A stretch of DNA of 64,000 nucleotides from Dallia pectoralis (Eukaryota > Chordata > Actinopteri > Esociformes > Umbridae): positions 11,025,028 to 11,089,027 of the forward strand of contig CM055745.1 in the NCBI GenBank assembly GCA_029465975.1. Reading direction: 5' to 3'. This document shows positions 1 through 11,254 of the stretch, piece by piece (position 1 is the first letter of the stretch; each line of letters begins with the position of its first letter). A program made the position numbers and the translations under genes. The notes under the pieces were generated by a model. That model was not told where the DNA came from. It was given only the letters and a program-made list of their open reading frames with translations, and did no database searches.

Positions 1-532
1 TGTGGATCATCAGGGTGACCTCTGCTCTCCCTGTCATTAAGTGGAACAGTCACTCCACAGTGTGGATCATCAGGGTGACCTCTGCTCTCCCTGTCATTAA
101 GTGGAACAGTCACTCCACAGTGTGGATCATCAGGGTGACCTCTGCTCTCCCTGTCATTAAGTGGAACAGTCACTCCACAGTGTGGATCATCAGGGTGACC
201 AGTGCTCTCCCAGTCATTAAGTGGAACAGTCACTCCACAGTGTGGATCATCAGGGTGACCAGTGCTCTCCCTGTCATTAAGTGGAACAGTCACTCCACAG
301 TGTGGATCATCAGGGTGACCTCTGCTCTCCCTGTCATTAAGTGGAACAGTCACTCCACAGTGTGGATCATCAGGGTGACCTCTGCTCTCCCTGTCATTAA
401 GTGGAACAGTCACTCCACAGTGTGGATCATCAGGGTGACCTCTGCTCTCCCTGTCATTAAGCGGAACAGTCACTCCACAGTGTGGATCATCAGGGTGACC
501 TCTGCTCTCCCTGTCATTAAGCGGAACAGTCA
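1..532. repeat. 60-bp minisatellite, about 9 copies, cut by the window edge
   Basis: Nearly identical 60-bp units run from the first base, with rare substitutions (tctgct/agtgct, aagtgg/aagcgg), until the match breaks after base 532. Each unit boundary holds the perfect inverted repeat TCCACA-G-TGTGGA. Because 60 is a multiple of 3, one frame stays open through the array (15-548); this is a by-product and not a gene. The left end lies outside the window. Confidence 0.97.
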
Positions 533-588
533 AACATTGCGATACTGACAGTTGCATTAGTGCATTTTTAAATAATGATGAAGTGTTT

Positions 589-975
589 CTGTCCAAGACT
601 AAGAGAACAGAGCACATCACTCCGGTTCTTAAATCCTTGCATCCAATCAGTTACAGAATATATTTTAAAGTGATGCTTTTAGTCTATAAATCACTAAATT
701 TGGGCCCGAATACATTTCTGATATGAACTCAGATCAGCTATTAGAGCCCCTAACTAAACATGGCGATGCTGCATTCAGCAAATGCATCTGCACATGGAAC
801 TGAAATAAACTCATTCAGTTCAAACAGAAGATCTTGGGCATGTACCAAACATCCATTTTTAAATTCAGGCCATAAACATGTTTTTTTTTTATTTTGTTTA
901 TTTTATTTCAGTCTTATTCTAATTTCTTTTCCACATTGAAATGCCTATTTGATTCGTTTTTATTTTATTCTATAG
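589..975 (+). mobile_element. Decayed L2-type LINE 3' end
   Basis: The stretch matches, at nucleotide level, the last part of the reverse-transcriptase ORF and 3' UTR of the better copy at 38525-39720. Shared stretches include the codons for KRTEHITPVLKSL, then YRI.FKV, and the ATTCTATAGCATGGCATAAAT-like UTR. It carries frameshifts and stops, so only fragments translate. It starts about 55 bases beyond the 60-bp minisatellite. Confidence 0.8.
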
Positions 976-2306
976 CATGGCATAAATCACTCCATTGGAG
1001 GAATGGTTTGAAAGACCTTTTTAATAAAACCCGTTGGGACCCTTTGGGGACCTTGATAGAACAGGCTGTATAGTAAACGTTTTTTACGAAACAAATTAAT
1101 TGAGGATTAATATAAAATGCATGAATTTCTAAAGCGCACTAATTGCATATATACTGTATATGAACATGCTTGCTTAACTGAATTAACTAAAAGGGTTAGG
1201 GTTAGGAGATGGGGATCTCTGGATCCACAATGGGATAACCAGCTTGACCCAATTCCCAGAACTGGTTAGATGTCATGTTCTGCTCTGTTCTCCCAGTCTT
1301 ACAGAAACCCGGCTGCTGAGGTCCAGCTGTCTCTGCTTCTTTTACTCGTTCATACATCCCGCCAAAGCCTTTTAATCCTTAAATTGTAATAATTAATTTA
1401 TAAATTACTGTCAGTGCCTGTACATAAAATACATTGGATAAAGTTATAAATGTGCATGAATCCATATGTGATCAGACATTTTCCTTTCTTTGGTTAGTGC
1501 ACTCTTCTGCCTGAAATAAAATGTTCATTCTCAGGCCCAGGGGCAGACATCCGCTGACGTGCCACTGGGAATGTGGTGAAAGGAAAGTTGATTCTGAACT
1601 AGTATCCTGACATTTCCCATTCCTAATATAGATTGGCGGTCCTAACTGACCAAAGACGTGGTATTTATACTAGATCTGAATGTCAAGACATGTGAGAAAC
1701 TAAGTTCAAATGTACGCGGTTAAGGTTTATGTAAACAACCGACTTCCAACTGTTATTATTACATTTGATACTTACAAACAAAACATGCATACTAAAATCT
1801 ATAAATATCTGTCAATGACACTGGGGAGATAATACTTTCTGATGGTTTTCTGCAATACTAAAGCTACCGTCTCATTGCTTTGTGCATTACTCTGTTGTCA
1901 TTTGCTGTAAACAATATGTTGTGGCAGCGCTAGTTACGATGGTGAGCAATGCTTTTGTAGGAAGTACCCCATAACAGCTAAATGGTAAAAATGAAATTGT
2001 AGCATGACCAGCTGTAGCGGTTTACCCAAATTATTCAAATAATCTCGAGACTCATTTTACCTTAGGGCTGATTGGTCAACCGAGTTTTGGAACCCCAACT
2101 GTACAAATCTTTCAGTCGTTTATAAGAGTTTACTAATCCGCTACCTAGCTAGCTATCTTATATTAGCGCGTTATGTTTTGATCTCTTCTGTGACACAATG
2201 GGCTGATGTCACTATTACGTTATTCTGACTGATCTAAACTGCCACTTTGCGCCCTCTTGGCAGCAGGTGTATTTAGATAAACTGCTTGGCTGTCAACGGC
2301 GCCAGC
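976..2306. other. Intergenic stretch, no gene seen
   Basis: AT-rich unique-looking sequence with no credible coding frame, RNA gene or recognised transposon. One short telomere-like tract (GGGTTAGGGTTAGG) sits at 1193-1206. Nothing else is supported. Confidence 0.6.
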
Positions 2307-2314
2307 ATACACAG

Positions 2315-4138
2315 CAGGGTTGCCACCTATGTCTGATAAAAAACCTGGTCATTGAAGTCAAATTTATCCTCAAGATACAAATCTGTCCACCAGGCTCCTG
2401 AACTGTTCCTGTTGCTGGGGTAAAAGGCTCCTCAGTATTTGTTTTGCTTTGCTGCCATAGAATTTGTCTGTGCGCCTTGCGATCAGCTGACTGCGCAATC
2501 GGTTCATCACAGAGTATACGCCAATCACGGTAGCACTGCCACTCTCAAGCACCCTAATAGATGAATCAAATTCTCGCATCACATTGTGCATGAACGCCAG
2601 GATGCATTCAGCTACAGTACAGTCTACATTTTCTGCATCACTTGCACCACACATAAAAGTCCAGATGATACTTGGGCAATCCTCCTTTCCCAGGGATACA
2701 AAATTAGACTTTAAAGCTGGCCACCACTCTAAAATCCTCTGTATCCCTGGCAGCAAAAACAGCCAGCGTGTGGGGACATGTCTCAGAATCTCCCTGTATT
2801 TTATATTAGTATATTCACAGAAGTCCTTAAGCAATTCCACTTTTTTAGCAGAACAACTGAGTTCACTATACACCTTGAGCACAAAGGCCTCCACGTCACA
2901 CCATCCAGCCCTAAAGACACGATTAGCTGCTTTGACAGTGTTGTTTATGATGTGACACTTGCAATTGCCCTTCACAATTTGTGGGTTAGCTTCTCTGAGT
3001 TTCTGAAAAACGGAGTTGTGCCGACCATAATTAACTGATGCGTTATCTGCACCATAGGCACAGATCTGGCTGACTGAAAGTCCATTGTTCTCAGTAATAG
3101 ACACTATTTGTTTGAATATGGCTTCACTAGATTCGTTGGAGTCGTCGTAAAAGTCTAACAATCCATACTTCACACCCTCGGATGCACAGAAATACTGGAC
3201 TGTGTAGGGAAACAATTTCGTGTGCCCAGAATTGGATGCATCAGAACATACTGCAAACTAGTGCGCTTTCTGCAACTCTGCTGCTAATCTTTGCTGACTA
3301 AATGGTGCCAACACATTTTCCACTAAGGCCTCACTTTATGTTCTGCCACAAGACATTTTAGTTGCAATTTCAGAGTCACTGAATATTTTTGCACTGACCT
3401 TGTTCCCACAGTCAGTTGACAGGTAGCTATGGCCATGTCGCACACCGTGATATGTAGCTGTTAATTCAGCAACAGTAATTTTGTCCTGTGAGTTTTTTGT
3501 AATCATGAATGATGAAATTGCTTTTGTTTGTCTGGTTACTTGAACACGACTCTGATGTGTCTTCGTTTTAGCATGGTCATCCAAAGCAGTTTTGCCTTCA
3601 TGTTTAACCAGAATTTTAACTGAGCACACGGAGCAGGTAGCATATAGTGGATCGCCTGGTGTTGGCTTTAGCCATGTAAAGTAATTGTCATTTTTCATCC
3701 AGTCATTATTAAAGTAGGTCGATCGTTTCATTTTCATTTTTACTGACCTGTCAGTCTCTGTGAACACACTGTCATCTTCGTCCTCCGTCTCGCCACCCAT
3801 GTTAACACTAACAAACGTAAAATATTCTTCACTGCTTCAATTTGCCGCCTGTAGTAAGAAGCCAAGAAGCCAGACGCGCTAGATGACGTAGCCTACGTCA
3901 CACGACAGACGACACACCCAATGATAACGCATGCTACACACACACAAGAGACACTGACCACTCTGTGCACAATGCATAGGCTATTTCAAGTGCGAAAATA
4001 GTAAACTGAACATACACATTCACGTAGCCTTTCGAAAACCGGGACATTCAGTGTCCCGGGAGAGTGGATAAATTTCCCGTGAACAGGTTCTTAAAAACAA
4101 GAACAATCCCGGTAAAACCCTGACAGGTGGCAACCCTA
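2315..4138 (-). mobile_element. hAT DNA transposon, complete ends, 1.8 kb
   Basis: Both ends are visible. The left terminus reads CAGGGTTGCCACCTAT (2315-2330), and the right terminus is its inverted counterpart, reading TAGGGTTGCCACCTGT on the minus strand from 4138. The element is flanked by a perfect 8-bp direct repeat, ATACACAG, at 2307-2314 and 4139-4146. An 8-bp target duplication is the hallmark of the hAT superfamily. A strong hairpin (CCGGGACA, loop TTCAG, TGTCCCGG; 4039-4059) lies near the right end. The transposase on the minus strand is broken and lacks its C-terminal part. The intact target duplication implies no later rearrangement of the ends. Confidence 0.93.
2370..3800 (-). 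pseudogene. hAT transposase, two in-frame stops, C-terminus missing
   Basis: One minus-strand frame of about 477 codons begins at the ATG ending at 3800 (MGGETEDEDD...). It is interrupted by TAA at 3336-3338 and TAG at 3258-3260, and it reads on in the same frame to a stop at 2370. An N-terminal BED-like zinc finger is visible (CSVC followed by DHAKTKTH). hAT catalytic-core marks follow: SDASN, YGADNASVNYG, CKCHIIN and the VPTRW block before LPGIQRILEWWPALK. hAT transposases usually run to 600 residues or more and end in a dimerisation (hATC) domain; that domain is not seen here. The family assignment rests on motifs plus the terminal repeats of the surrounding element. Two nonsense codons and the missing end mean it is inactive. 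Confidence 0.9.
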
Positions 4139-4146
4139 ATACACAG

Positions 4147-4604
4147 TTACGATACTGTACCCATTTAAGTTTTACACACTTTTCATGAATTCTACCGTCT
4201 AACTTAACAGGCGATTTTTTTTTATCTTTGCGGGTTAAATTCCTTAACATGCGCTCATTGCTGAATGCTTTGGTTTTTGCTCATTCAGTTTTTTCCCCAA
4301 AATGTATAGCTGGCGTCATGATTGGTCTTTATATGGTAGACCAAGGCTGAACAAAAAGGTGTAAAACACTAACATATTAGGGGCATTGAAGTTTCGAAAA
4401 GTTTTCTAACAATTCATCTCAGTATCTTGTCAGCTACATTTACATCATTTTGATGACACTCTTAGCAATTCCTAGTATTTGGAGCGTTTTAGTAACACCT
4501 CAATCTCCTGTGAAATGATGAACTTTGCATTTGGAGCCTGTGAGTGTTAAAATATACAGACATCCTCCAAAAATGCTATCTCCACAAAAAAATGCATGAT
4601 TTCC
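4147..4604. other. Short intergenic gap, nothing recognised
   Basis: AT-rich sequence between the hAT right target duplication and a Tc1 relic. No open frame with family resemblance and no terminal repeats were seen. Confidence 0.5.
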
Positions 4605-5345
4605 TCTGAAATAAGCTTCACTTGAAACTGAACAAAGTAATTGGCATCCATCTGTGTTTATTTCTTATTTAATACAAATCAGACTTTTCGTTTGATTTTT
4701 TTCCAACATAATACTGTAAATAGTCAAAAATACAAAACAAATAAAAATGGCATAGATAAACGACTCCCTAAACCTGGATTTAATCGCACAACCTTTAGAG
4801 GAAACAACTGCAACTTCTGCACTTGTTAACGGGTAGTTTGGCCCGCACCTCCTGAGCAAACTGCTTCAGCTGTTTAAGGTTTGATGGGCGCCTTCTCCAG
4901 ACTGCAAGTTTCAGCTCTTTCCATCGATGTTCATTAGGAGTCAGATCAGGACTCGTGGAAGGCCACTTTAGAACAGACTAATGTTCTGTTCTTGTCCATT
5001 CTTGGGTGCTTTTGGCTGTGTGTTTTGGGTCATTACCCTGTTGGAAGACCCATGGCCTGTGCCAGGTCATTCTGACACTGGGCAGTACGTTCCGCTCCAG
5101 AATGCCTTGCTAGTCTTGAGATTTCATTGTGCCCTGCACAGATCCAAGGCACCCTCTGCCAGGCGCCGCAATGCAGCGCCAAAACATAACAGAGCCTCTT
5201 CTATATTTCACTTTAGGTCTGGTGTTTTTTGTTTGTTTGAAAGCTGATTTTCTTTCATCTGTGAACATCCTGGGTCTCATTCCACGATGGCCGCTTTCAC
5301 TCAAAGGCGACGGCTGGTGCAATCCGAAACTGACAAAACTTCCCC
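4605..5345 (-). mobile_element. Tc1/mariner relic (transposase on minus strand)
   Basis: The plus-strand text reads as the reverse complement of a common teleost Tc1 element. Blocks for the C-terminal and middle transposase are recognisable, including the RGSVMFWRCIAAPGRG peptide, equivalent to the usual GGGSVMxWGC block, and MKSQD next to it. An internal deletion around 5190-5250 joins the FTDERK block directly to a more N-terminal region. Frames are broken throughout. One end (near 4605) keeps AT-rich UTR-like sequence; clear terminal inverted repeats were not found. Confidence 0.8.
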
Positions 5346-5555
5346 TCGGTGTTCGGCTTTTGTCTCGATGACGAACGCCGGAGTCGGCCCAAACACGGAG
5401 ATGCGGCAGCTTCGGAGGGAGTCAAGACATACACAATTATCTATCTTTTTTCACAGCTTCGTTGTGCATGATTTATTAGCTTTTAATGTTATCACTTTTC
5501 GCATTATTTCAATGAGCTTTAAGGGTAGCAATACATTTGAGATGCTCAAGTTTTT

Positions 5556-5705
5556 TCTTGGAAGAGCGGCAGCCGGATACTCTTAGTGGTCAGTGCATCG
5601 TAAACCAAAGGTTGCTGGTTTGACGTCCTGAGTTGACGAAATGTTTTCATTGTGTGCTTGAGCAAGGCATTTATCTCTGCGAAAGTGCTCTCAAAATGGT
5701 ATGTT
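5556..5705 (+). mobile_element. tRNA-derived SINE relic
   Basis: The stretch resembles a widespread teleost SINE head. It has an A-box-like region (TTAGTGGTCAGTGCATCG) followed about 20 bases on by a degenerate B box (TGGTTTGACGTCC, compared with GGTTCGANTCC), then the non-tRNA body with CTTGAGCAAGGCATTTATC. The copy is old: the B box has lost consensus bases. No terminal tail or target duplication was resolved. Confidence 0.65.
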
Positions 5706-6984
5706 GTAGATTGTTGTAGAGTCATTGTTGAGTTATTTTGAAACCAATGCTGTTCTTTAGCTGCTTCAAAGCTAGTTTAATATTGTAACGATGTAGTCCT
5801 CAAGCTGCTGTCCTAAGAGGAGCCTGTGGTGTGAACTGATGGATCTAGTGTCATATAGAGTATCGTGGTAAACAGTAACACAAACCCCTTAACCCCAGCT
5901 TCACATAACAGGGATGTATTTGTGCATCTGTTGCCTCCCCAAGGTGACGAGTGAGGGAGAAAGAGAAAGAGGAAAGAGGGACAAAGTAGAAAGAGTCCGA
6001 GCCAATGAGTGAATCTCATGTTTCAGACACTCATCACCTTTGTGTCACCTGAGAAGGCATAGATGGCACGATAAGACTGCTGAAGCACACTGCAGTTTCT
6101 CATGGAGAATCCCAGTGTTCATGTAACTTACCCGCACCTACAGCTTTTGTTTCCGTCACGGTCATCAAAACAGAAAGGATGGTGAAATACTTCTCCCTAA
6201 CGCTATTTTGACTTACGATTGGAGGTATATTTTCATGTGTGCGCTCAACGGCTTCAGGGTCTCCCGTTTTCTGTTTGTAGAAAGTTCTAGACGGGCCCCT
6301 GTGTTCAAATCCTGGTCGTGGCATTCTAACCGTCCCCATGGCGTCAGCTTATATGCTGCCTCGTCTCACACTCGATCTATTGTCTTTATAATATGCTGGG
6401 CACCTGTGAGCTCAATCGAGGCTATTCGCTGGTGAGTGTTTTCTCAGCTATCATGGGTTTACAGGCGTAATCTTCCCAGTTGTGCAAGCAGTGTGTTTAG
6501 ATTGGCTTCAGTAGATGGGCTTTAGAGTTAACATGTTTGCCTCTTAGACACTCTTGCATCTGCTCTGAATTGTTTTGTTGCAAGAAGGCAATGCTATTTC
6601 AGGGCACTTTCATAAGCGACACAGAAATCCAGGGAAGTGCTCGCTCAGCGTCTGCAGAGTCATCTGATGAGTTCAGAAGAACTTCAGCAACAGAATTATT
6701 GCCTTGTAGAGTCAATTTATGTTCCCTTTTCACATATTCAGCCTCAGAGGGAACTGAGAGAAGTGCTGTCTGACACGTCTCAGCACATTCATTGGACACA
6801 CCCGAATTGGACTCTTCACCGAACCACATGTTTTTCATGCACAGAGGTAGAGTTTCTCATCACCCTAGTTTAGTATTGGCTTGGGGCTAAAGAGCATCCT
6901 TACCTGCTTCTGCTTTTAGAGTAGAGGACATGGCTTACGTCACAGTAAATGTGCACACCATTACCATGTTAACCGGAGACAGCG
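5706..6984. other. Intergenic stretch with one weak SINE-like patch
   Basis: No gene is supported. Short overlapping frames on both strands (60-80 codons) show no family resemblance. Around 6290-6320, TGTTCAAATCCTGG resembles a B box and could be a very old tRNA-derived insertion, but no A box at the right distance is convincing. Confidence 0.4.
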
Positions 6985-7066
6985 GTGCACAACTGAGCAA
7001 TAGGACAAACACATTAGATTGTCTAGTTTGATAGACTGATGCCTCACTGGTTTTCTACTGCCAGCT
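6985..7066 (+). mobile_element. Small Tc1 transposase fragment
   Basis: About 80 bases match the N-terminal coding region of a teleost Tc1 family (GGTGCACAACTGAGCAA, then GTCTAGTTTGA and ACTGATGCCTCAC). It belongs to the same family whose two ends form the element at 11255-11838. No ends are present. Confidence 0.65.
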
Positions 7067-7215
7067 TTTATTTATTGGCTGGTCTAAGATTTGGCTTTTT
7101 CTACAATTCCAAAATAAACAATTGTTTTTGTTAATTTTGGAATGTGTTTTTATTAAACCAACACGCATAGTTTGGTGCCATGGGAAAATCACCATAGATA
7201 ATTGGCGTTGATGTA

Positions 7216-7634
7216 CTAATGGGGCAAATTATATTTTTCTACCGTAAATATTGTCCTGTTGCTTATGTGTTGAACAAAGTTCTCCCACTGTAATTTTCAT
7301 CCTAGGTACATTTTAACTATGAAAACTAAAAAAATCCAGAAAATCACATTGTAGGATTTTTTTATGAATTTATTTGCAAATTATGGTGGAAAATAAGTAT
7401 TTGGTCACCTACAAACAAGCAAGATTTCTCACAGACCTGTAACTTCTTTTTTATAAGGCACCTCTGTCCTCCACTCGTTACCTGTATTAATGGCACCTGT
7501 TTGAACTTGTTATCTGTATAAAAGACACCTGTCCACAAACAGTCACCCTCCAAACTCCACTATGGCCAAGACCAAAGAGCTGTCAAAGGACACCAGAAAC
7601 AAAATTTGCCACTAAATACTGTTTTGCCCCACTG
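7216..7634 (+). mobile_element. Internally deleted Tc1 copy with terminal repeats
   Basis: Both ends are recognisable. The left end (TGGGGCAAATTATATTTTTC) pairs with the right end, GTATTTAGTGGC plus GTTTTGCCCCACTGTA read inverted. TA dinucleotides border the element. Inside lie the 5' UTR-like sequence (AAATCACATTGTAGGATTTTT, ATAAGTATTTGGTCACC) and the start of the transposase ORF at 7562 (ATGGCCAAGACCAAAGAGCT), which stops after about 15 codons where the rest of the gene has been lost. It is non-autonomous. Confidence 0.8.
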
Positions 7635-7640
7635 TATTTT

Positions 7641-8205
7641 AAATTAAACCAAATGTATTTACTTATATTATGCATGTAAAAAAGTATAACATGCATTTCT
7701 CAGTATTTGTGCATCAAATTACTGAGAGAAAAATGTGCTCTGATTATTCAATTTTCAATGTGCACACAAAATGCTAATTGTAATGGCTGTACATTTGCCA
7801 CAAGGTGCGTACATAATTGGCAGCTATCATTAGTTTTGTTTCATGCACTTTCAGGTTGAAATTTTGGTCTACTGCAACCGAACAGCAAATGATTTACCAT
7901 CTTTGCCTTCACCTTACTCAATTAAGTGTTAATTAGCATTTTTTTAAATGACATATTAATCTTACGTATCTATGTCAGTTTCAGCTATTTTCATCAATAG
8001 GATACACACAATGCAGATCTTTGCACACAAAAAATATTATATTTTCTTTAAGTAATAATGTTTATGTATCAACTATTATCAATTTTCTATTGTACAAACT
8101 GACGCAAAAGTCGTTTAGGCTATAGGCTACAACTCGAAAGATTACCATTGAAAAAAATTCAGGCAGCAAAGTTTGGTTACAATTGTTTTTTAAAGTTTAT
8201 AAAAA
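7641..8205. other. AT-rich intergenic gap
   Basis: No credible coding frame, RNA gene or repeat border seen. It leads directly into the small Tc1 fragment that follows. Confidence 0.5.
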
Positions 8206-8209
8206 AATC

Positions 8210-8335
8210 TGCAAGCATTATTTTTGGCAAAAACAAAACACAGCACATCAACCAAAACACAAAATACCTAATGTAAAGCACGGTAGCGGCAACATTATGT
8301 TGTGGGGGTGTTTCTCTTCATCGGAGGCAATTATT
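8210..8335 (+). mobile_element. Tc1 transposase fragment around the [11 protein letters not shown] block
   Basis: The translated stretch [18 protein letters not shown] corresponds to the conserved block between the second and third acidic residues of Tc1 transposases (usually KHGGGSVMxWGCF). Sequence on either side is no longer alignable by eye. Confidence 0.7.
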
Positions 8336-8375
8336 CAGGAATGTAGAGAAAATGGATGCTGCCAAGTAAAACCAT

Positions 8376-8441
8376 TTTGATTGACCACAAGGGGGCGATG
8401 TTGAGCATTTGACCTTTGCCAGCTCACGCAGGCTTTTCTGT
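8376..8441 (+). promoter_or_regulatory. Direct-repeat copy 1 with a CTCF-like motif
   Basis: A 66-bp segment is repeated almost perfectly 741 bp downstream (9117-9182). It contains CCACAAGGGGGCG at 8385-8397, close to the vertebrate CTCF core (CCANNAGGGGGCG). Occupancy is inference; the motif match is direct. Confidence 0.5.
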
Positions 8442-9116
8442 TTGACGTGGAACTATGTTAATTGGTACATTGGTTCACGTCCTCTCAAGGAACATATTGG
8501 CAATTGGGACCCAATAGCTCCGCCCCCAAGTTTTTTCGGTATTTCAGGATATGTGCCAAAATTACCTTTTAGCCATTTCCCAGGAGAAAAATGGCCCAAT
8601 AAGGCCCGCCTTTGCAGGCTCCTACAGGCCCAAAGGCCACAACTGATGGTAGAAGGATGTGCAAATCGGCCTCATGGTGGTGCTGTTATAAGCCCCCACA
8701 TTTGGCAACTTTGGAAGCATGCCACACCCACCCCATGTGACATAGAGTCATGAAACTTGGTCTATGGGTCCATCACCTCACAAGTAACATTTTTCACAAT
8801 GGGACTCATAAAGTCTGCCATGATGGATTTTCCGCCATTTTGGATTTTGTAATAATAGCCTTAATCGCTTCTTCTCTGGCACCGAATGTCCAATCTTTAC
8901 GTCCTTCGGTCAATAGCTTCAACAGACCAATGTCTGTAAAAGATGTATAGGCCAAGCCAGTAGGCCCAAAACTGGGGGCACTATAGACACCCAAAACCTC
9001 TAGGTGGCGTGTTTTTGTACATGTAAGCGTGTTACGGACACACGGTTGATCGTATTACAGTGAAACTTGGTACACTTGTTCAAAACATTGACAGGACCAA
9101 GCACGTGCAAGCATTG
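8442..9116. other. Probable dispersed repeat body between two direct repeats
   Basis: This stretch is bounded by the 66-bp direct repeats and shows internal echoes (TGAAACTTGG at about 8752 and 9061). It has no coding frame with family resemblance. It may be the body of an unclassified dispersed element whose ends are the direct repeats. Confidence 0.4.
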
Positions 9117-9182
9117 TTTGATTGACCACAAGGGGGCGATGTTGAGCATTTGACCTTTGCCAGCTCACGCAGGCTTTTCTGT
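9117..9182 (+). promoter_or_regulatory. Direct-repeat copy 2 with a CTCF-like motif
   Basis: Second copy of the 66-bp segment, same orientation. The CTCF-like core CCACAAGGGGGCG is at 9126-9138. It is followed by AGATTAAATGGCCCAATAAG, which echoes AAATGGCCCAATAAGG near 8588 in the repeat body. Confidence 0.5.
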
Positions 9183-9483
9183 CAGATTAAATGGCCCAAT
9201 AAGGGCCATTTGTAAGCAGTGTATTGTGAAGGATAATTACTTCATATGAAAGATATTTATTTGGTGACACACTGATTAGGTGTCCTGAATAAGTAACTGT
9301 GTAACGTTATCTGTGGTAAGTTAGATCTCCACCTGTAGCCATTGGTAATCCACCTATATTGTTAGTTGTCGATCTTGTGATCACGCCTCACAACGTTATT
9401 TTAATACATCATTATTCATATTTCATACACCAGCTTATGTGCCACGATGAGCACGGTCGTGCCTAGGTAGTTTTATATGGGCA

Positions 9484-10219
9484 ACGTTCTGCTGCTGCTG
9501 ATCCAAACTGGACACTACTGGTTTGCCTCTTGTTACATTGTTAAATGAAAGCATCAACGCTCTGCTACTGCTGATCCAAACTGGACACTACTGGTTTGCC
9601 TATTGTTACATTGTTAAATGAAAGCATCAACGCTCTGCTACTGCTGATCCAAACTGGACACTACTGGTTTGACTATTGTTACATTGTTAAATGAAAGCAT
9701 CAACGCTCTGCTGCTGCTGATCCAAACTGGACACTACTGGTTTGACTATTGTTACATTGTTAAATGAAAGCATCAACGCTCTGCTGCTGCTGATCCAAAC
9801 TGGACACTACTGGTTTGACTATTGTTACATTGTTAAATGAAAGCATCAACGCTCTGCTGCTGCTGATCCAAACTGGACACTACTGGTTTGACTATTGTTA
9901 CATTGTTAAATGAAAGCATCAACGCTCTGCTACTGCTGATCCAAACTGGACACTACTGGTTTGACTATTGTTACATTGTTAAATGAAAGCATCAACGCTC
10001 TGCTACTGCTGATCCAAACTGGACACTACTGGTTTGACTATTGTTACATTGTTAAATGAAAGCATCAACGCTCTGCTACTGCTGATCCAAACTGGACACT
10101 ACTGGTTTGCCTATTGTTACATTGTTAAATGAAAGCATCAACGTTCTGCTGCTGCTGATCCAAACTGGACACTACTGGTTTGACTATTGTTACATTGTTA
10201 AATGAAAGCATCAACGCTC
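9484..10219. repeat. 73-bp minisatellite, about 10 copies
   Basis: Units of exactly 73 bp (start-to-start spacing checked at 9551, 9624, 9697) differ at a few sites: CTGCTACTG/CTGCTGCTG and TTTGACTATT/TTTGCCTATT. The first unit is the most diverged. It lies upstream of the visible tmem86a exons. Confidence 0.97.
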
Positions 10220-11254
10220 ATCTGTGGCTCGTTTCAAGTTGTTCTCGGACTCTCACAAGTCTTCTTTCATGCTTTTTAAGGGACACTTTTTTTGGCAATG
10301 CCTCTGTGGTTATATTTACACCACAGTGCTCACTGTTATTTTGTACCCTTATTAATAATCTATGCATTTGTGCTACTTTCACTTCTGCAGAATGCTCGGT
10401 GGTTTTCATTGTCGCAACCTGACCCATCGCATAAAATGTTACTGTAAATTTGTTGATTCACAGTGGAAGCCAATGGCAAGATAGACTGGGTGCTTCTATA
10501 GCACAGGCCTTGAATACATATGCAAGAAACATATGTAAGTTTCTTTTAATAAATATATTTTGACGTGAAACCAATGTCACTGTACATAAAATACACATTG
10601 ACAATAACAAGCCAATTCAGGGCACAACAATTTGGCATAATATATATCTTATTTATGTATATTCTTTTTTCTTTGTTGTTGGAAAAATGTCTGGGACATT
10701 TTGCTGCTGATATTATTATACTATTCTCATATTTATACGTGATGTTGAAATCAGAAATCCAACAATTACGAAATCATAGTGGTATGGATAAAGACTATGA
10801 TCGTTAAACAGTCTTGAAAATGGTATCAATAAAAATTAACCAACAGTTTGGTAAATTCGGATGAAAAACAGAACGCAATAACTAATTAATATGAAGTTCA
10901 TTGACGGATGGACATTGACCCAAAACATAGTTTTTAAGGCCAAGAAGTCTATAATATTTTTTGGACATGACTGTATATGCGCCAAACTACATTGAAATGG
11001 GACACTCAGCCAGCACGGCTCCTCCCACAGAATCCTGCAGCGCTGCTCCATCCTATCTGGCGCTGAGTGGGCTTTTTTCCAACAGGTCATGACCTTTACC
11101 CATTTCTCTTTACTTTGTAAGGGCTAGTTGAGCCAGTGCTGCATCACATGACCTGAGCTCCACAATAACCCGACGATTTGAAACCGACAAGAGCTCAGTC
11201 TGATCTTTTGTAGGAGGTGTTTGTTTGGTTCCTCGTGTTATATTCTGTCATGTA
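10220..11254. other. Upstream or intron-1 sequence of tmem86a, no exon recognised
   Basis: The missing first coding exon of tmem86a should lie upstream of 11991, but no short ATG-initiated exon with a good GT donor was recognised here. A stretch near 10895-10970 faintly resembles Tc1 transposase coding sequence (GACCCAAAACATAG, then AAGGCCAAGAAG). A mildly GC-rich patch lies at 11010-11060. Confidence 0.4.

Noticed and set aside
15..548. 177-codon repeat frame at the window start
   Set aside because: It is the 60-bp minisatellite read through; no coding evidence.
8409..8753. 114-codon plus-strand frame after the first CTCF-like motif
   Set aside because: It lies within a probable dispersed repeat, has no family match, and the composition is not protein-like.
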